A DNA stretch of 64,000 bases from Mucilaginibacter galii (GCF_014635825.1 NZ_BMDO01000003.1:310001-374000), one strand, 5' to 3'. Shown: positions 34,564 through 44,900, numbered from the stretch's first letter. Numbers and translations: made by a program. Notes: a model not told the origin generated them from the sequence alone.

Positions 34564-36588
34564 TTACAACTTCATTCGTTGTATTCTTACTGCGTTTAAA
34601 ATGGCAAGCAAGGCTACGCCCACATCGGCAATTACCGCTTCCCAAAGATTGGCAATCCCACCAGCTCCTAATACAAGTACAATTACTTTAACAACCATTG
34701 CGATAGTAATATTCTGCCATACTACCCGGCTTGTTATTTTTCCTATTTTGATAGCGGTGGTAATCTTTGATGGCTGGTCATTCTGAATAACAATGTCTGC
34801 CGTTTCTATGGTAGCATCACTACCTAAGCCGCCCATGGCAATACCTGCATCAGCAAGGGCAACAACAGGTGCGTCATTTACGCCGTCACCTACGAAAGCA
34901 ATGCGGTTTCCGGCATCCTTGAAGCCTTGTACCTTCTGCACTTTACCATCGGGTAACAGATCACCAAAAGCTTTATCAATGCCCAAAGCTTTTGCCACTT
35001 TGTCCACTACCGCCTGCTTGTCACCAGATAGCATCACCGTTTGCAGCTTTAAACTATGCATCTTTTCAATGGCTTCTTTTGCATCTTCTTTGATCTCATC
35101 AGCAATGGTAATATACCCAACGTACCTGTTGTCAACAGCCAGTACCACTACCGTGTCTACTAACGTATCTACATCTCCTGGATAGGTAACGTTAAATTTC
35201 TTAAGCAATTTTGCATTCCCGGCCAAAACGATCTTTCCGCTTATGGTTCCTTTCAATCCGTGCCCGGATATTTCTTCAACATTTTCGGCTTTCAGCTCAG
35301 CGGCAGGCTCGCCTGCATACTCCACCACGGCTTTAGCAATAGGATGGGTCGAGTTGGCTTCAATAGCGGCTGCATATTTAACCAGCTCGTTTTTATCAAA
35401 GTTATCGGTCACCACCTCCTGAACGTTGAACACCCCTTTGGTAAGCGTTCCGGTTTTGTCCATGATAACGGTATTTATCTTGGTCATCACATCCAAAAAG
35501 TTTGAACCTTTAAACAAGATTCCGTTTCGCGATGCCAGCCCGATACCGCCAAAGTATCCCAACGGAATAGAAACCACCAAGGCACAAGGGCAGCTAATTA
35601 CTAAGAATACTAATGCGCGATAAAACCATTGGTGAAAGTTGTAAGCGTCAACAAAGAAGTATGGCGCAAAGCAAACCAATAAAGCTAAAGCAAAAACTAT
35701 AGGCGTATAGATCTTGGCAAACCGGCTGATAAAAAGCTGCGTTTGCGATTTACGAGCGGTTGCGTCCTGCACCATTTCGAGTATTTTGCTGAGCTTACTA
35801 TCCTTAAATAATGACTTAACCTGTACTTCGCTTACTTTGTCCAGGTTGATCATTCCCGCCAATACTTTATCACCTTTACGTTTGGTATCGGGCTTGCTTT
35901 CACCAGTAAGGGCGGCAGTATTGAAGGTCGCTGCATCGGAATATAATTCGCCATCCAACGCCACTTTTTCACCGGCTTTAACCTGAATGATCTCGTCCAC
36001 CGCAACGGTTTTCGGATCTGTCTCCGTTGGCTTACCGTCACGCATTACGGTCACCTTATCCGGTCTGATATCTAATAGTGCTTTAATGCTTTTCTTTGCC
36101 CGGTTTACGGCTGCATCCTGAAACCATTCACCAATGGAATAGAATACCATCACGGCAACGCCTTCGCTGTATGAGCCGATGCTGAAAGCACCAATTGTGG
36201 CAACGCTCATGAGGAAGAATTCGTTGAAAAAATCAAAGTGCTTAGCCTTGCGCCATGCCATGCCTAATACATTATAGCCAGCCAATCCAAATGCAATCAA
36301 AAAGATGATTAGGTTGACCGGAAATGGCGGTTGATATTTGAAGCCAAATTCCAATGTCAGCATTATGATTAGGATGAGCAGCGCAGACAGAAGTGGCCAG
36401 TGGCTTAGCCAGGTTTCTTCTTTCTCCGGTTCATTGGTTAAGTTCAATGCTTCGTCATTATGGTCATGCCCACCAGCTGCATGCTGATCAGCATCATGTG
36501 CCTCCTCACTCTCCGCTGAAGGTTTAATGACTTCAGCAGGATCATGGTTGATCTTTTTAGCGGCTTGTTGATTATCGTTATTTCCCAT
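34564..36588 (-). CDS. P1B-type heavy-metal-translocating ATPase
   Basis: 674 residues. The cytoplasmic N-terminus (about 1-65) is His/Asp-rich (EEAHDADQHAAGGHDHND), a metal-binding tail replacing the usual HMA domain. Eight membrane helices are expected; the metal site CPC is at 333-335 (SCPCALV). The phosphorylated Asp377 lies in DKTGTLTKG, the HP motif in THPIAKAVVEYAG, and the hinge in GDGVNDAPVVALADAGIAMG. CPC with the TM8 region IANLWEAVIADVGVALLAI (Asp) points to the Zn/Cd/Pb or Co subgroup rather than copper. It exports metal from cytoplasm to periplasm. It is the last gene of the efflux cluster, 62 bases after the adaptor gene. Confidence 0.93.
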   Translation of the reverse strand: MGNNDNQQAAKKINHDPAEVIKPSAESEEAHDADQHAAGGHDHNDEALNLTNEPEKEETWLSHWPLLSALLILIIMLTLEFGFKYQPPFPVNLIIFLIAFGLAGYNVLGMAWRKAKHFDFFNEFFLMSVATIGAFSIGSYSEGVAVMVFYSIGEWFQDAAVNRAKKSIKALLDIRPDKVTVMRDGKPTETDPKTVAVDEIIQVKAGEKVALDGELYSDAATFNTAALTGESKPDTKRKGDKVLAGMINLDKVSEVQVKSLFKDSKLSKILEMVQDATARKSQTQLFISRFAKIYTPIVFALALLVCFAPYFFVDAYNFHQWFYRALVFLVISCPCALVVSIPLGYFGGIGLASRNGILFKGSNFLDVMTKINTVIMDKTGTLTKGVFNVQEVVTDNFDKNELVKYAAAIEANSTHPIAKAVVEYAGEPAAELKAENVEEISGHGLKGTISGKIVLAGNAKLLKKFNVTYPGDVDTLVDTVVVLAVDNRYVGYITIADEIKEDAKEAIEKMHSLKLQTVMLSGDKQAVVDKVAKALGIDKAFGDLLPDGKVQKVQGFKDAGNRIAFVGDGVNDAPVVALADAGIAMGGLGSDATIETADIVIQNDQPSKITTAIKIGKITSRVVWQNITIAMVVKVIVLVLGAGGIANLWEAVIADVGVALLAILNAVRIQRMKL

Positions 36589-36650
36589 TATCTTGTTTTA
36601 AGTAGTTGTTTCTCTTGTATCATAATTAATATATCCACCTTTTAAAACGA

Positions 36651-37898
36651 TCAATCCTCGTCTCCGGTAGCACTCTCTGATGAAAGGATGTAGAACGCAC
36701 CTTTGGTTACGATCTTTATGTCTTTAGGCAGTTCTTTAACCATTTTTATTTCTGTATAGCCCAAGTCAGTTACACCGGTAACCACTTCTGCCTTTTTGAA
36801 TACATAGCTTTTGCCAGCAGCAGCCTCATCATCTTTGTCTTTGGTTGCTTTCGATGTTTCCGGTTCATTCATTTTAACAAGGTAATAGATGTACTCCTTG
36901 CCACCGGTTTTAATCACAGCTTCAGTAGGAACAACGGTAGCCCGCTGCTGCCCTACATCAATTAAGGCAGATACGTACATTCCCTGGATCAGATTATTTT
37001 TTGCCGCTTGTTCAATGACAGCATGGGCAATGATAGCCTTGCTTTCGTTTTCAAATGACTGGTTCACGCCGTAGATCTTCCCGGTAATCTCCCGGTTCTC
37101 CTGATTGGTGAGCGTAAAATAAACATGCTGGCCTGCTTTGACCTTAAAAAGGTCTTTTTCATAAACCACCAGGTCGCAATGCACTTTAGAATTATCAATG
37201 ATGTTCATTAACGGCCTGGCAGGCTCTGCATAGGAACCGGTTTGAATAGCAATTTTTCCAATGGTGCCGCTGATGGGCGCATACACCGGAATTTGCGTGA
37301 TAAAACGACCATGTGATGCACTTTCAGGACTAACGCCTACCTGCCGGAGCTGGCGGCTTAAAGCGGCTACCTTAGCCTGCTCAGTGCGCAAGGAAGTTTG
37401 TGACTGCTGGTAAATCTTACCTGTTCCGGCATTCGCCTCGTTCAGTTCCTTTTGACGTTCGTACTCTTTGGTAGCATAAGACAGGCTGCTTTCTGCAGCC
37501 ATGTAATCCTGCTGCAATTGTATGAGCTGGTTATTTTCAATGGTTGCGAGTTTCTGCCCCTTGCTGGCATGCTGGCCTTCCAATACAAACACCTGATTGA
37601 CCACGCCGCCCATTAGCAACGTTACTTCGGCTTTATTTTGTGGGGGAACTTCCAGTTGACCGCTGGCTTTTACCACCGACTTTAGGTTTTTTTGCTCCAT
37701 GCTGCCTAAACGGATACCGACCGCATCCAGCTGGCTTTGCGAAAGGGTTACGTCTTCGGATTGTGTTTCAGGCTTTTCCTTCTCAGCCGCCTCTTTGTCC
37801 TCTGGTTTAGGTTGCAGTGAGCAGGATATGAGCATTACCGATGCTGCAATTATCATCGCAATGGCTATTTTATATAGTATTATAGGGAATCGTTTCAT
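36651..37898 (-). CDS. Periplasmic adaptor (CusB/CzcB-like) of the RND metal efflux pump
   Basis: 415 residues from the ATG at 37898, which follows the RND stop codon by one base (TAAAATG); a longer frame would start inside the RND gene. Lipoprotein signal MKRFPIILYKIAIAMIIAAS...LISC. Membrane-fusion-protein architecture: an acidic linker, a barrel-sandwich half (VTLLMGGVVNQVFVLEGQHASKGQKLATIEN), a coiled-coil hairpin (about 115-185), the second half PVYAPISGTIGKIAIQTGSYA, then beta-barrel and membrane-proximal domains. It links the inner-membrane pump to the outer-membrane channel. A KDKDDEAAA insert lies near residue 360. Confidence 0.92.
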   Translation of the reverse strand: MKRFPIILYKIAIAMIIAASVMLISCSLQPKPEDKEAAEKEKPETQSEDVTLSQSQLDAVGIRLGSMEQKNLKSVVKASGQLEVPPQNKAEVTLLMGGVVNQVFVLEGQHASKGQKLATIENNQLIQLQQDYMAAESSLSYATKEYERQKELNEANAGTGKIYQQSQTSLRTEQAKVAALSRQLRQVGVSPESASHGRFITQIPVYAPISGTIGKIAIQTGSYAEPARPLMNIIDNSKVHCDLVVYEKDLFKVKAGQHVYFTLTNQENREITGKIYGVNQSFENESKAIIAHAVIEQAAKNNLIQGMYVSALIDVGQQRATVVPTEAVIKTGGKEYIYYLVKMNEPETSKATKDKDDEAAAGKSYVFKKAEVVTGVTDLGYTEIKMVKELPKDIKIVTKGAFYILSSESATGDED

Positions 37899-37899
37899 T

Positions 37900-40800
37900 T
37901 TATTTTCCTGTTGTCGTAAGGTAAGTAAGTTCAATAACGGCCTGATTATAGTCGCGCAAAGCAGTAAGGTAGGCCAACCGAATGTTCATCGCCTGGGTCA
38001 TGTTCTGAATGAACTCTACATAACCAATCTCGCCCTTACTGTAGGCAAATTGGGCGATGCGAATTTGTTCAGCTGCCTGTTTCAATCCGGCCTCGTCGTA
38101 ATAACGGACGGCTTCATCGTACTTAGCCAGTTCCTGCAAAGCTTGATTGTAGCGCTTGCCAAGTAAATTAGCTGCATTCTGCTGCTCGGTCAGGGCGATC
38201 TGCTGCCCGACCTGCGCAGCTTTAACCTTGCTGCGCTGCGCACCAAAAAACAGCGGAACAGCAACGCCAACTTCAAAACCTCCTATACGGGTTCCCGGAA
38301 AATAATTGCGATTGATGTTGGCAGGATTGAATGCGCCCACCAGAAGCTGCTGCCGGTAGCCGATGGTCAGGTCGGGCAAGTAGCGGCTTTTCTCTGCCTT
38401 TAGTTGCGCGTTAGCCAAAGCATTTCGCTGCTGGTAATACGCAACTTGCGGATGGTTACCGACAGCTGTGCTGTCTGTTTGAATAAAAGGTAGTTTTTCT
38501 AAAGGCCTTATGGGTATAACCGGCAAATAATCCACGTTTAATAGCTGTTGCAATTCCCGTCTGCCGATCATTACATCCGCTTCGGATTGACGCCTGGCAA
38601 CCCCGATTTCTTTATAAGCGTTTACTGCAGATAGCTGTTCCAGATAAGATGTTTCACCTGTCTTATAGCGCAAAGCAGCCCGCTCAGAAAAGCGTTTATA
38701 CAAGCTGTCCTGACTGGCAAGCTGCCGGACTTTGTTTTGTGCATAGGACAATTGGTAATAAGCTGCTTTTACCTGCTTTACCAATTCGTTTTCGGTGATT
38801 GCACTTGCCCGTTCGCTAAGTACGGTTTGAGCATTGAGTAGTTTACGTTGTGCACTGTAAACGGTTGGGAAAGCAAAACTTTGGGAAATACCTAAACTAT
38901 TATCTATATTACCACCGGAAGTCGGGTCTTGGGTGAGAAGAATATCCGTTTTAGCGGGATCAAAAGCTGTGCCCTGCAACGCTTTATTTTGACTAACTTC
39001 CAATGTTGACCTTCGTAGTTGCAGGTTATTACGGATAGCCGTTTGAATACCTTCATCTAAACTAAGCGGCTTGTTATTCTGGGCCTTTACCGTTCCTGTA
39101 AAAAAACTGCCTGCTACCAACAATAAAATAGTTACAATTTTGGGTGATATGGGCATTGTCTTGTCTGTTTTTGGCGGATGGTTTTTGGTGAAAAGAATAT
39201 ACAGTACCGGAAGTACCAATAGCGTAAGCAATGTTGCGGAAATCAGCCCACCGATCACGACCGTTGCCAACGGTCTTTGCACTTCGGCACCTGCTGTAGA
39301 AGATATGGCCATTGGCAGGAAACCTAAAGAGGCTACTGATGCGGTCATCAACACCGGTCTTAACCTGATTTGTGTGCCTTTCCTAACACGCTCAATAATA
39401 TCACTTATTCCTTCGGCCTGGAGCTGATTGAAGTAGCTGATTAACACGATACCGTTGAGTACGGCAACGCCAAAGAGCGCGATAAAACCAACGCCTGCGC
39501 TAATGCTAAATGGCATCCCTCTTAAATAAAGGGCAGCTACACCGCCAATGGCAGACAATGGCACAGCAGAGAAGATCAGCAGAGTTTCCCTGATAGAACG
39601 GAACGTAAAGTATAGCAAGACTAAAATTAGCAAGAGTGCCACCGGGACGGCAACGGCCAAACGGCCTTTAGCTTCCTGCAAATTTTGAAACTGGCCGCCA
39701 TAAGTAGTATAATATCCGGCAGGCATTTTCAGCTTTTGATTCAATAGCTGTTGAATTTCCTTTACGGTGCTTTCTACATCCCTGCCATGCACATTAAAGC
39801 CAACATAAATCCGGCGCTTGCCATCCTCCCGGCTGATCTGCGAAGGCGCATCCTCCAATTTAATAGAAGCTACCTGGCTAAGTGGTACCTTGCTGCCGCT
39901 GGGCAGCGGGATATACAGGTTTTCGATGTTAATAATATCGGAACGAAGTTCACGGCTCAGGCGCAAAACGATCTCAAACCGTTTCTCTCCCTCAAATACT
40001 ACGCCCGCAACACGCCCTGCAAAAGCGGTACTAAGTGCCGTATTCACATCCTCAATATTTAGCCCATACTGTGCGATCTTATGACGGTCGTAGGTAACCG
40101 CTACCTGCGGCAAGCCGCTTACCTTTTCTACGATAGGCTCACTTACGCCCTCAACACCGCCTATAAGTTTGGCAGTTTGTACAGCCTGTGCGGTCAATAC
40201 GTCCAGGTCATCGCCAAAGATCTTAATGGCGACATCCTGACGGATTCCGGTCATTAGTTCGTTAAAACGCATCTGCATCGGTTGGGTTACCTCAACATTG
40301 ATTCCGGGAATGTTTTTAAGTGTCTGCTCAATTTTTTCCATCATTTCCGCACGGTCACCGGCAGATGTCCATTCGTCTTTCGGTTTCATGGAAAGCATCA
40401 TATCACCGCGCTCAAACGGCATCGGGTCGGTCGGTACTTCTGCGCTACCTATTCGGGTAACGGCTTGTTTGATTTCTGGAAACTTCTGTTTTAATAATTT
40501 TTCTGCTTTGCCGAACGTTTCGATCACCTGGGATAGAGAAGAACCCTGCATCATGGAGATTTCCACAGTCAGGTCGCCTTCTTCTAAGGTAGGAATGAAC
40601 TCACCACCCATTTTCGAAAATGCCCATATGGCAACAGCCAATAAGAAGACTGAAAGGATAACAGTTAACTTTTTGGCTTTAAGCACAGCGTTTAAAGCCG
40701 GTGTATATAAGCGGTGCAGCGCGTCAACCAGCCGGTCGGATATATTTCGTTTGTGGTGCGTATTCTTGCTTAAAAATAAGGCACTCGCCATGGGCACATA

Positions 40801-42288
40801 GGTCAATGAAAGGATAAAAGCGCCCAGGATAGCAAAGGCAACGGTTTCAGCCATTGGCCGGAACATCTTGCCTTCAATGCCAACCAACGCGAAAAGGGGC
40901 AGGTAGACAATCAATATAATAATCTCTCCAAATGCTGCACTGTCTCGAATCTTGGAAGCAGCCTCGTAAACCTCACTATCCATTTCGGATTGGTTAAGTG
41001 TTTCTTTGCCTGCAAAGCGGTTGGTTTCCGTAATGCGGTGGACAATCGCCTCTACGATAATAACAGCACCGTCTACGATAAGCCCGAAGTCAATGGCTCC
41101 CAAACTCATTAAATTCCCTGATACGCCGAAAAGATACATTAGCGTCACAGCGAAAAGCATCGCCAGCGGAATAACGGATGCTACTACTAAACCGGCACGC
41201 CAGTTACCCAAGAGCAGTACCAGTACGAAGACAACGATCAAGCCGCCTTCTATCAGGTTGCGTTCGACGGTACCCATAGCTCTTCCAACCAGTTCCGTTC
41301 GGTCGATGAACGGCTCAATGACTACGCCTTCAGGTAATGACTTTTGTACCTGAGCCATGCGCGCCTTCACCCGCTTGATAACCTCGTTGAAGTTTTCGCC
41401 TTTAAGCATCAGCGCAACCCCGGCCACTACTTCGCCTTCTCCGTTACGGGTTACCGCACCATAGCGGTTAGCACTGCCATATTGCACCTTAGCAATATCA
41501 CCAATAACCACAGGTGCATCTTCGCGGTTTTTCACTACGATATGTTCAATGTCGTCCAGTGTTTTAACCTGTCCTAATCCCCTGATAAAATAGGCGTTGC
41601 TACGCTGCTCGATGTAAGAGCCGCCTGTATTCTGGTTGTTCTTTTCCAGCGCGGTATATATGTCGCTGATCGTAATATTCAGGCTGTTGAGCATTTCATT
41701 GTCGATTGCAATTTCATATTGCTTGACATAGCCGCCCCATCCGCTGATCTCGGCAATACCAGGCGTTCCGGCCAGTTGCCTTCGGACGATCCAATCCTGC
41801 ATGGTGCGCAAGTCCGTCGCGGTATATTTATTTTCATAGCCTGGCTTGGTATGAATCACATACTGGTAAATTTCCCCAAGGCCGGTGGTAATAGGTGCAA
41901 GGGTTGGTTCACCTGTATCTTTAGGGATCTGGCTTTCGGCCTCTTTCAACCCCTCGCTGATCTGCTGCCTTGCCCAGTAAATATCCGCGTTATCCTCAAA
42001 TACAACGGTGATCACGGATAGGCCGGAACGAGAAATGGAACGCTTTTCAATGACTTTCGGTACGTTAGCAATAGCCAGCTCAATGGGTGCGGTAATATAC
42101 TGCTCCACTTCCTGGGCGCCTAATTTAGGTGCCTGGGTGATGATCTGTACCTGGTTATTGGTAATATCGGGTTGTGCATCAATAGGCAGATGGGTAAGTG
42201 AAAATATACCTGCTGCTACCAATAGTATTACAAATGCTCCTACAACTAGCTTATTGCTGATCGAGAACGCAATGATCTTATCAAACAT
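37900..42288 (-). CDS. CusA/CzcA-family RND metal pump fused to a CzcC-like outer-membrane factor
   Basis: 1462 residues. Residues 1 to about 1040 form a complete heavy-metal RND transporter with twelve membrane helices. The proton-relay motif DFGLIVDGAVIIVEAI carries Asp400, Asp406 and Glu413. The porter domains and GxxGIAVLNGIVLIS-like helices are present. From Met1045 a second module begins with its own signal-peptide-like stretch (MPISPKIVTILLLVAGSFFTG...KAQ), followed by a TolC/CzcC-type outer-membrane factor (two OEP repeats, long coiled coils). As one chain, the extra helix places the channel domain in the periplasm. Such fusions are known in Bacteroidota. It exports divalent or monovalent metal ions with the adaptor encoded next. 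Confidence 0.93.
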   Translation of the reverse strand: MFDKIIAFSISNKLVVGAFVILLVAAGIFSLTHLPIDAQPDITNNQVQIITQAPKLGAQEVEQYITAPIELAIANVPKVIEKRSISRSGLSVITVVFEDNADIYWARQQISEGLKEAESQIPKDTGEPTLAPITTGLGEIYQYVIHTKPGYENKYTATDLRTMQDWIVRRQLAGTPGIAEISGWGGYVKQYEIAIDNEMLNSLNITISDIYTALEKNNQNTGGSYIEQRSNAYFIRGLGQVKTLDDIEHIVVKNREDAPVVIGDIAKVQYGSANRYGAVTRNGEGEVVAGVALMLKGENFNEVIKRVKARMAQVQKSLPEGVVIEPFIDRTELVGRAMGTVERNLIEGGLIVVFVLVLLLGNWRAGLVVASVIPLAMLFAVTLMYLFGVSGNLMSLGAIDFGLIVDGAVIIVEAIVHRITETNRFAGKETLNQSEMDSEVYEAASKIRDSAAFGEIIILIVYLPLFALVGIEGKMFRPMAETVAFAILGAFILSLTYVPMASALFLSKNTHHKRNISDRLVDALHRLYTPALNAVLKAKKLTVILSVFLLAVAIWAFSKMGGEFIPTLEEGDLTVEISMMQGSSLSQVIETFGKAEKLLKQKFPEIKQAVTRIGSAEVPTDPMPFERGDMMLSMKPKDEWTSAGDRAEMMEKIEQTLKNIPGINVEVTQPMQMRFNELMTGIRQDVAIKIFGDDLDVLTAQAVQTAKLIGGVEGVSEPIVEKVSGLPQVAVTYDRHKIAQYGLNIEDVNTALSTAFAGRVAGVVFEGEKRFEIVLRLSRELRSDIINIENLYIPLPSGSKVPLSQVASIKLEDAPSQISREDGKRRIYVGFNVHGRDVESTVKEIQQLLNQKLKMPAGYYTTYGGQFQNLQEAKGRLAVAVPVALLLILVLLYFTFRSIRETLLIFSAVPLSAIGGVAALYLRGMPFSISAGVGFIALFGVAVLNGIVLISYFNQLQAEGISDIIERVRKGTQIRLRPVLMTASVASLGFLPMAISSTAGAEVQRPLATVVIGGLISATLLTLLVLPVLYILFTKNHPPKTDKTMPISPKIVTILLLVAGSFFTGTVKAQNNKPLSLDEGIQTAIRNNLQLRRSTLEVSQNKALQGTAFDPAKTDILLTQDPTSGGNIDNSLGISQSFAFPTVYSAQRKLLNAQTVLSERASAITENELVKQVKAAYYQLSYAQNKVRQLASQDSLYKRFSERAALRYKTGETSYLEQLSAVNAYKEIGVARRQSEADVMIGRRELQQLLNVDYLPVIPIRPLEKLPFIQTDSTAVGNHPQVAYYQQRNALANAQLKAEKSRYLPDLTIGYRQQLLVGAFNPANINRNYFPGTRIGGFEVGVAVPLFFGAQRSKVKAAQVGQQIALTEQQNAANLLGKRYNQALQELAKYDEAVRYYDEAGLKQAAEQIRIAQFAYSKGEIGYVEFIQNMTQAMNIRLAYLTALRDYNQAVIELTYLTTTGK

Positions 42289-42369
42289 GAATTTTGGATT
42301 AATACGAAGATTTCTTTAAGGCACAGCATCGCTGCTATCCTTAAAAAGAATAATTAATAAGTAGTCGTA

Positions 42370-42690
42370 TTAACCGATTTGAGGAGGCTGCCAAACCGAA
42401 ATGCTTTGCTCAAGAATAGCTGGTACAAGCGTTTCACCATATACCTGAACAATAGGCTGAACAAACGCGAGTGTCACAGCTTGTTGCGCATGGATGGTAC
42501 GGACGGTTGAGCAGCAAGCGCAGGTACAGAAAGGCGTGCAAGTCTCTTTGACTCCTTTTTCGTCTGCTGAATGGCTTTGTGAAAGTGAAGTGTTAGCTTT
42601 TAACGTAGAACTAAAATCATCGCTGTCCCTGCAAGGCAGAACTGCAAGCAAGATCATATAGACACTAAATAGTATTGCTAATAACTTCAT
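42370..42690 (-). CDS. Small secreted Cys-rich protein (DUF6660-like) of metal efflux operons
   Basis: 106 residues with a signal peptide (MKLLAILFSVYMILLAVLPC). The centre holds CTPFCTCACC, six cysteines fit for metal binding, and the C-terminus ends SISVWQPPQIG. Proteins of this look precede CusA-type genes in many Bacteroidota. It is 81 bases upstream of the pump gene on the same strand, so it is probably the first gene of the operon. Suggested role: periplasmic metal sensing or chaperoning, inferred only from composition and position. Confidence 0.75.
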   Translation of the reverse strand: MKLLAILFSVYMILLAVLPCRDSDDFSSTLKANTSLSQSHSADEKGVKETCTPFCTCACCSTVRTIHAQQAVTLAFVQPIVQVYGETLVPAILEQSISVWQPPQIG

Positions 42691-42935
42691 TCAAAAACGA
42701 AATTATCATTTTATCGTGAAACTACTAAATACAAGGTGGAATTTTACAATGTACATATGATCTAATATTTGGTTTAGATAGACAATAATCCCCCAATATG
42801 ATCGCCAATCAAACACATATTAAGTTTAGTAATCTACTCGGATTGGTTGTGATGCCAATGAAAAATGGAGGCAAATAACCAGTAAGGTGAGTACCCTAAT
42901 GGTTTCTCATAAAAGTGGTAAAGAATTTAATCTCT

Positions 42936-43103
42936 CTAATTACTTAAAAAGTGGTTCGAGAAGCACAAGGTGATCTTTTGCTGGAGGGCAACCCATGTTT
43001 TCTTGCCTTCTACAGTGATACACATGTAAACAGGCGCTTTTCCATCTTTTTCTTTCTCTAATCTAACATTGAAATAGATACCGAAACTTTTAACTGTTTT
43101 CAT
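42936..43103 (-). pseudogene. Truncated tyrosine recombinase (N-terminal arm-binding fragment)
   Basis: 55 codons starting MKTVKSFGIYFNVRLEKEKDGKAPVYM and continuing ITVEGKKTWVALQQKI, which is the start of the arm-DNA-binding domain of Bacteroidota integrases. It then drifts to a stop. No core-binding or catalytic part follows. It is a leftover of another integrative element beside the present one. Confidence 0.7.
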
Positions 43104-43276
43104 AAAATTTAAGAACTAATAAATCCTTTGGTGAATTAGGTGTTTCAAACTCACTCAAAAAGGGCTCTAAAGCCGTCCAAAACCAGTCAAAATTCATCAA
43201 AATTGACCTGTTGTAACTAACTGATATACAGTTAAATATAACACTTTGGAGCACCTGTAAAGGTACAAAACCAAAA

Positions 43277-43498
43277 CAGGTGTTCGGATAGGGGAAATAT
43301 AACCTGGAAAACTTTGGTTTATTTTGGTGTTTGAGGGAAGTGCTATAAAGCACAAAACCCTGTAAATCAGATGATTTACAGGGTTTTGATTTGTTTTGAT
43401 ATCGCTTTCTGTCGGGATGGCAGGACGATAACCCTATAATATAATTATCTGATTAACAACAAAATAGTTAAAGCTTTCACAATCAGGTGTTCGGATAG
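43277..43498. repeat. 15-bp direct repeats near the integrase, possible attachment region
   Basis: CAGGTGTTCGGATAG occurs at 43277-43291 and again at 43484-43498 in the same orientation, 207 bases apart. They bracket the palindrome at 43353-43388 and lie between an integrase remnant and the intact integrase gene, as expected for an element end. Confidence 0.5.
43353..43388. repeat. Perfect palindrome downstream of the integrase gene
   Basis: 17-bp perfect arms with a 2-base centre (opening CAAAACCCTGTAAATCA). There is no clear T-run, so it may be a recombinase or terminator site. Its core AAATCAGATGAT recurs at 48051-48062, beside the second recombinase. Confidence 0.65.
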
Positions 43499-43706
43499 CA
43501 AACAGCCACTTTTTAAGCTTATTCAAATATACGAAATCCTGTCCAATCAACAATGATTTAATGTTTTATATACCATTATATTCGGATTATTTGCTGTCCT
43601 TATTTTTAAGTCGTAAGCGTCATTAAAATGTTAGAGGCTATTCCAAAGAATTCACTTTTATGAAGTATAACTTTGGAATCGCGATTACGTATTATAGCTT
43701 AAACTA

Positions 43707-44900
43707 TCAACCAGAAATCTTACTAAGGTGCGTCAAAACGCGAACCCTTTGTACCTTCGCATAAAACTCCTCTGTGGTGGACACTTTACTATGACCTAAT
43801 AAAAATGATGCGACATCGACCGGAACATCGTTGTTCAGTAACACTGTAGACGCAAACGTTTTTCTAGCCACATGATGGGTAAGATGCTTCTCAATTCCTA
43901 GTTCGGAGCCAACGTCCTTTAAATAGGCGTTTAGCTTTTGATTAGAGATAACAGGAAGCAAGGCGCCATCATTGTTTAAGTAATCATAGTATTCAAGAAC
44001 AGCTAATGCCTTTGGCAGCAAAGGAACAGAAATGGGACGCTTGGTTTTCTGCCTGATCATTTCAATCCAAAGCATCCCTTTGTTAGTCTTCAAATGAACA
44101 TTACGGAGGTGCGACACTTCATGGTAAGCAAGCCCCGTGTAGCAGGAAAAGAGAAAAATATTCCTTATAGTATTTAATTTGCCTGAAAATTGATAGTTTT
44201 TGAGCAGATCTAATTCTTCACTGTCCAGGTACACCACTGCTTTTACAAAACGCTTTTTTCTAAAAAGGGCAAACGGATCATGTGTTAACCATCCGTGTGC
44301 AACGGCAATTTTTACTACCTTTTTTCCCCTTTCAATAGTCTTGTTGACGGTGTTTTGATTTTGAACTTTCTGCAACTTTAGGAAGTGATCGAAATCTTGA
44401 AGGAAACCCAATTTAAGTTGACCCAAAGGATAATCAGTTAAATGATAATAGCTCTTTATGAATTCGCCAACATGAGATCTGATAAGTACGAATTTATTGT
44501 AGGTGGCCATCGAATAATCAATACCGATCAATTCTTTAATGTGAGTGATATGTTGATCAAAGACACCAAGCAACGTTTTTATTTCAACCGTCTTTCCCGA
44601 ATATTGGTCGTAGAGTTGGTTGATATCAAAATGATCACCTTTTCGAGCAAGAAAATCGTAAGATTTTAAGATCCTATTCCGAATGGACCTGAGCTGGTTA
44701 TTGATATGCTTCGCTTCAGTTGATAGTCCTTTGTGTAAAGATTTACGTTCATCCCAATTGGGCTCATTCAATGAGCAACCTGATGAAAACTGCTTCCGCT
44801 GACCATTAAGTGTCATACGGCAATAAATGGGCATAGTATCTTTGCGGTTTGCTTTTGAGCGATACAAGAACAGAAGAATGTGTAGTTTATTTACTATCAT
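43707..44900 (-). CDS. int: Tyrosine recombinase (element integrase)
   Basis: 397 residues. N-terminal arm-binding domain (MPIYCRMTLNGQRKQFSSGCSLNEPNWD), SAM-like core-binding domain (about 105-215) and catalytic domain. The HxxR box is His343-Val-Ala-Arg346 (THHVARKTFAS), LLGHSK follows, and the nucleophile is Tyr380 (EFYAKV). At the first Arg position the sequence is CYTGLAYHE with Ala258, a substitution seen in many Bacteroidota integrases. It inserts and excises the element. It is the outermost intact element gene on the left and faces the presumed attachment region. Divergent from the small HTH gene. Confidence 0.93.
   Translation of the reverse strand: MIVNKLHILLFLYRSKANRKDTMPIYCRMTLNGQRKQFSSGCSLNEPNWDERKSLHKGLSTEAKHINNQLRSIRNRILKSYDFLARKGDHFDINQLYDQYSGKTVEIKTLLGVFDQHITHIKELIGIDYSMATYNKFVLIRSHVGEFIKSYYHLTDYPLGQLKLGFLQDFDHFLKLQKVQNQNTVNKTIERGKKVVKIAVAHGWLTHDPFALFRKKRFVKAVVYLDSEELDLLKNYQFSGKLNTIRNIFLFSCYTGLAYHEVSHLRNVHLKTNKGMLWIEMIRQKTKRPISVPLLPKALAVLEYYDYLNNDGALLPVISNQKLNAYLKDVGSELGIEKHLTHHVARKTFASTVLLNNDVPVDVASFLLGHSKVSTTEEFYAKVQRVRVLTHLSKISG

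Noticed and set aside
43090..43353. 87-codon minus-strand frame before the integrase
   Set aside because: Overlaps the integrase remnant start in another frame and is rich in Phe/Ser/Asn without any motif.
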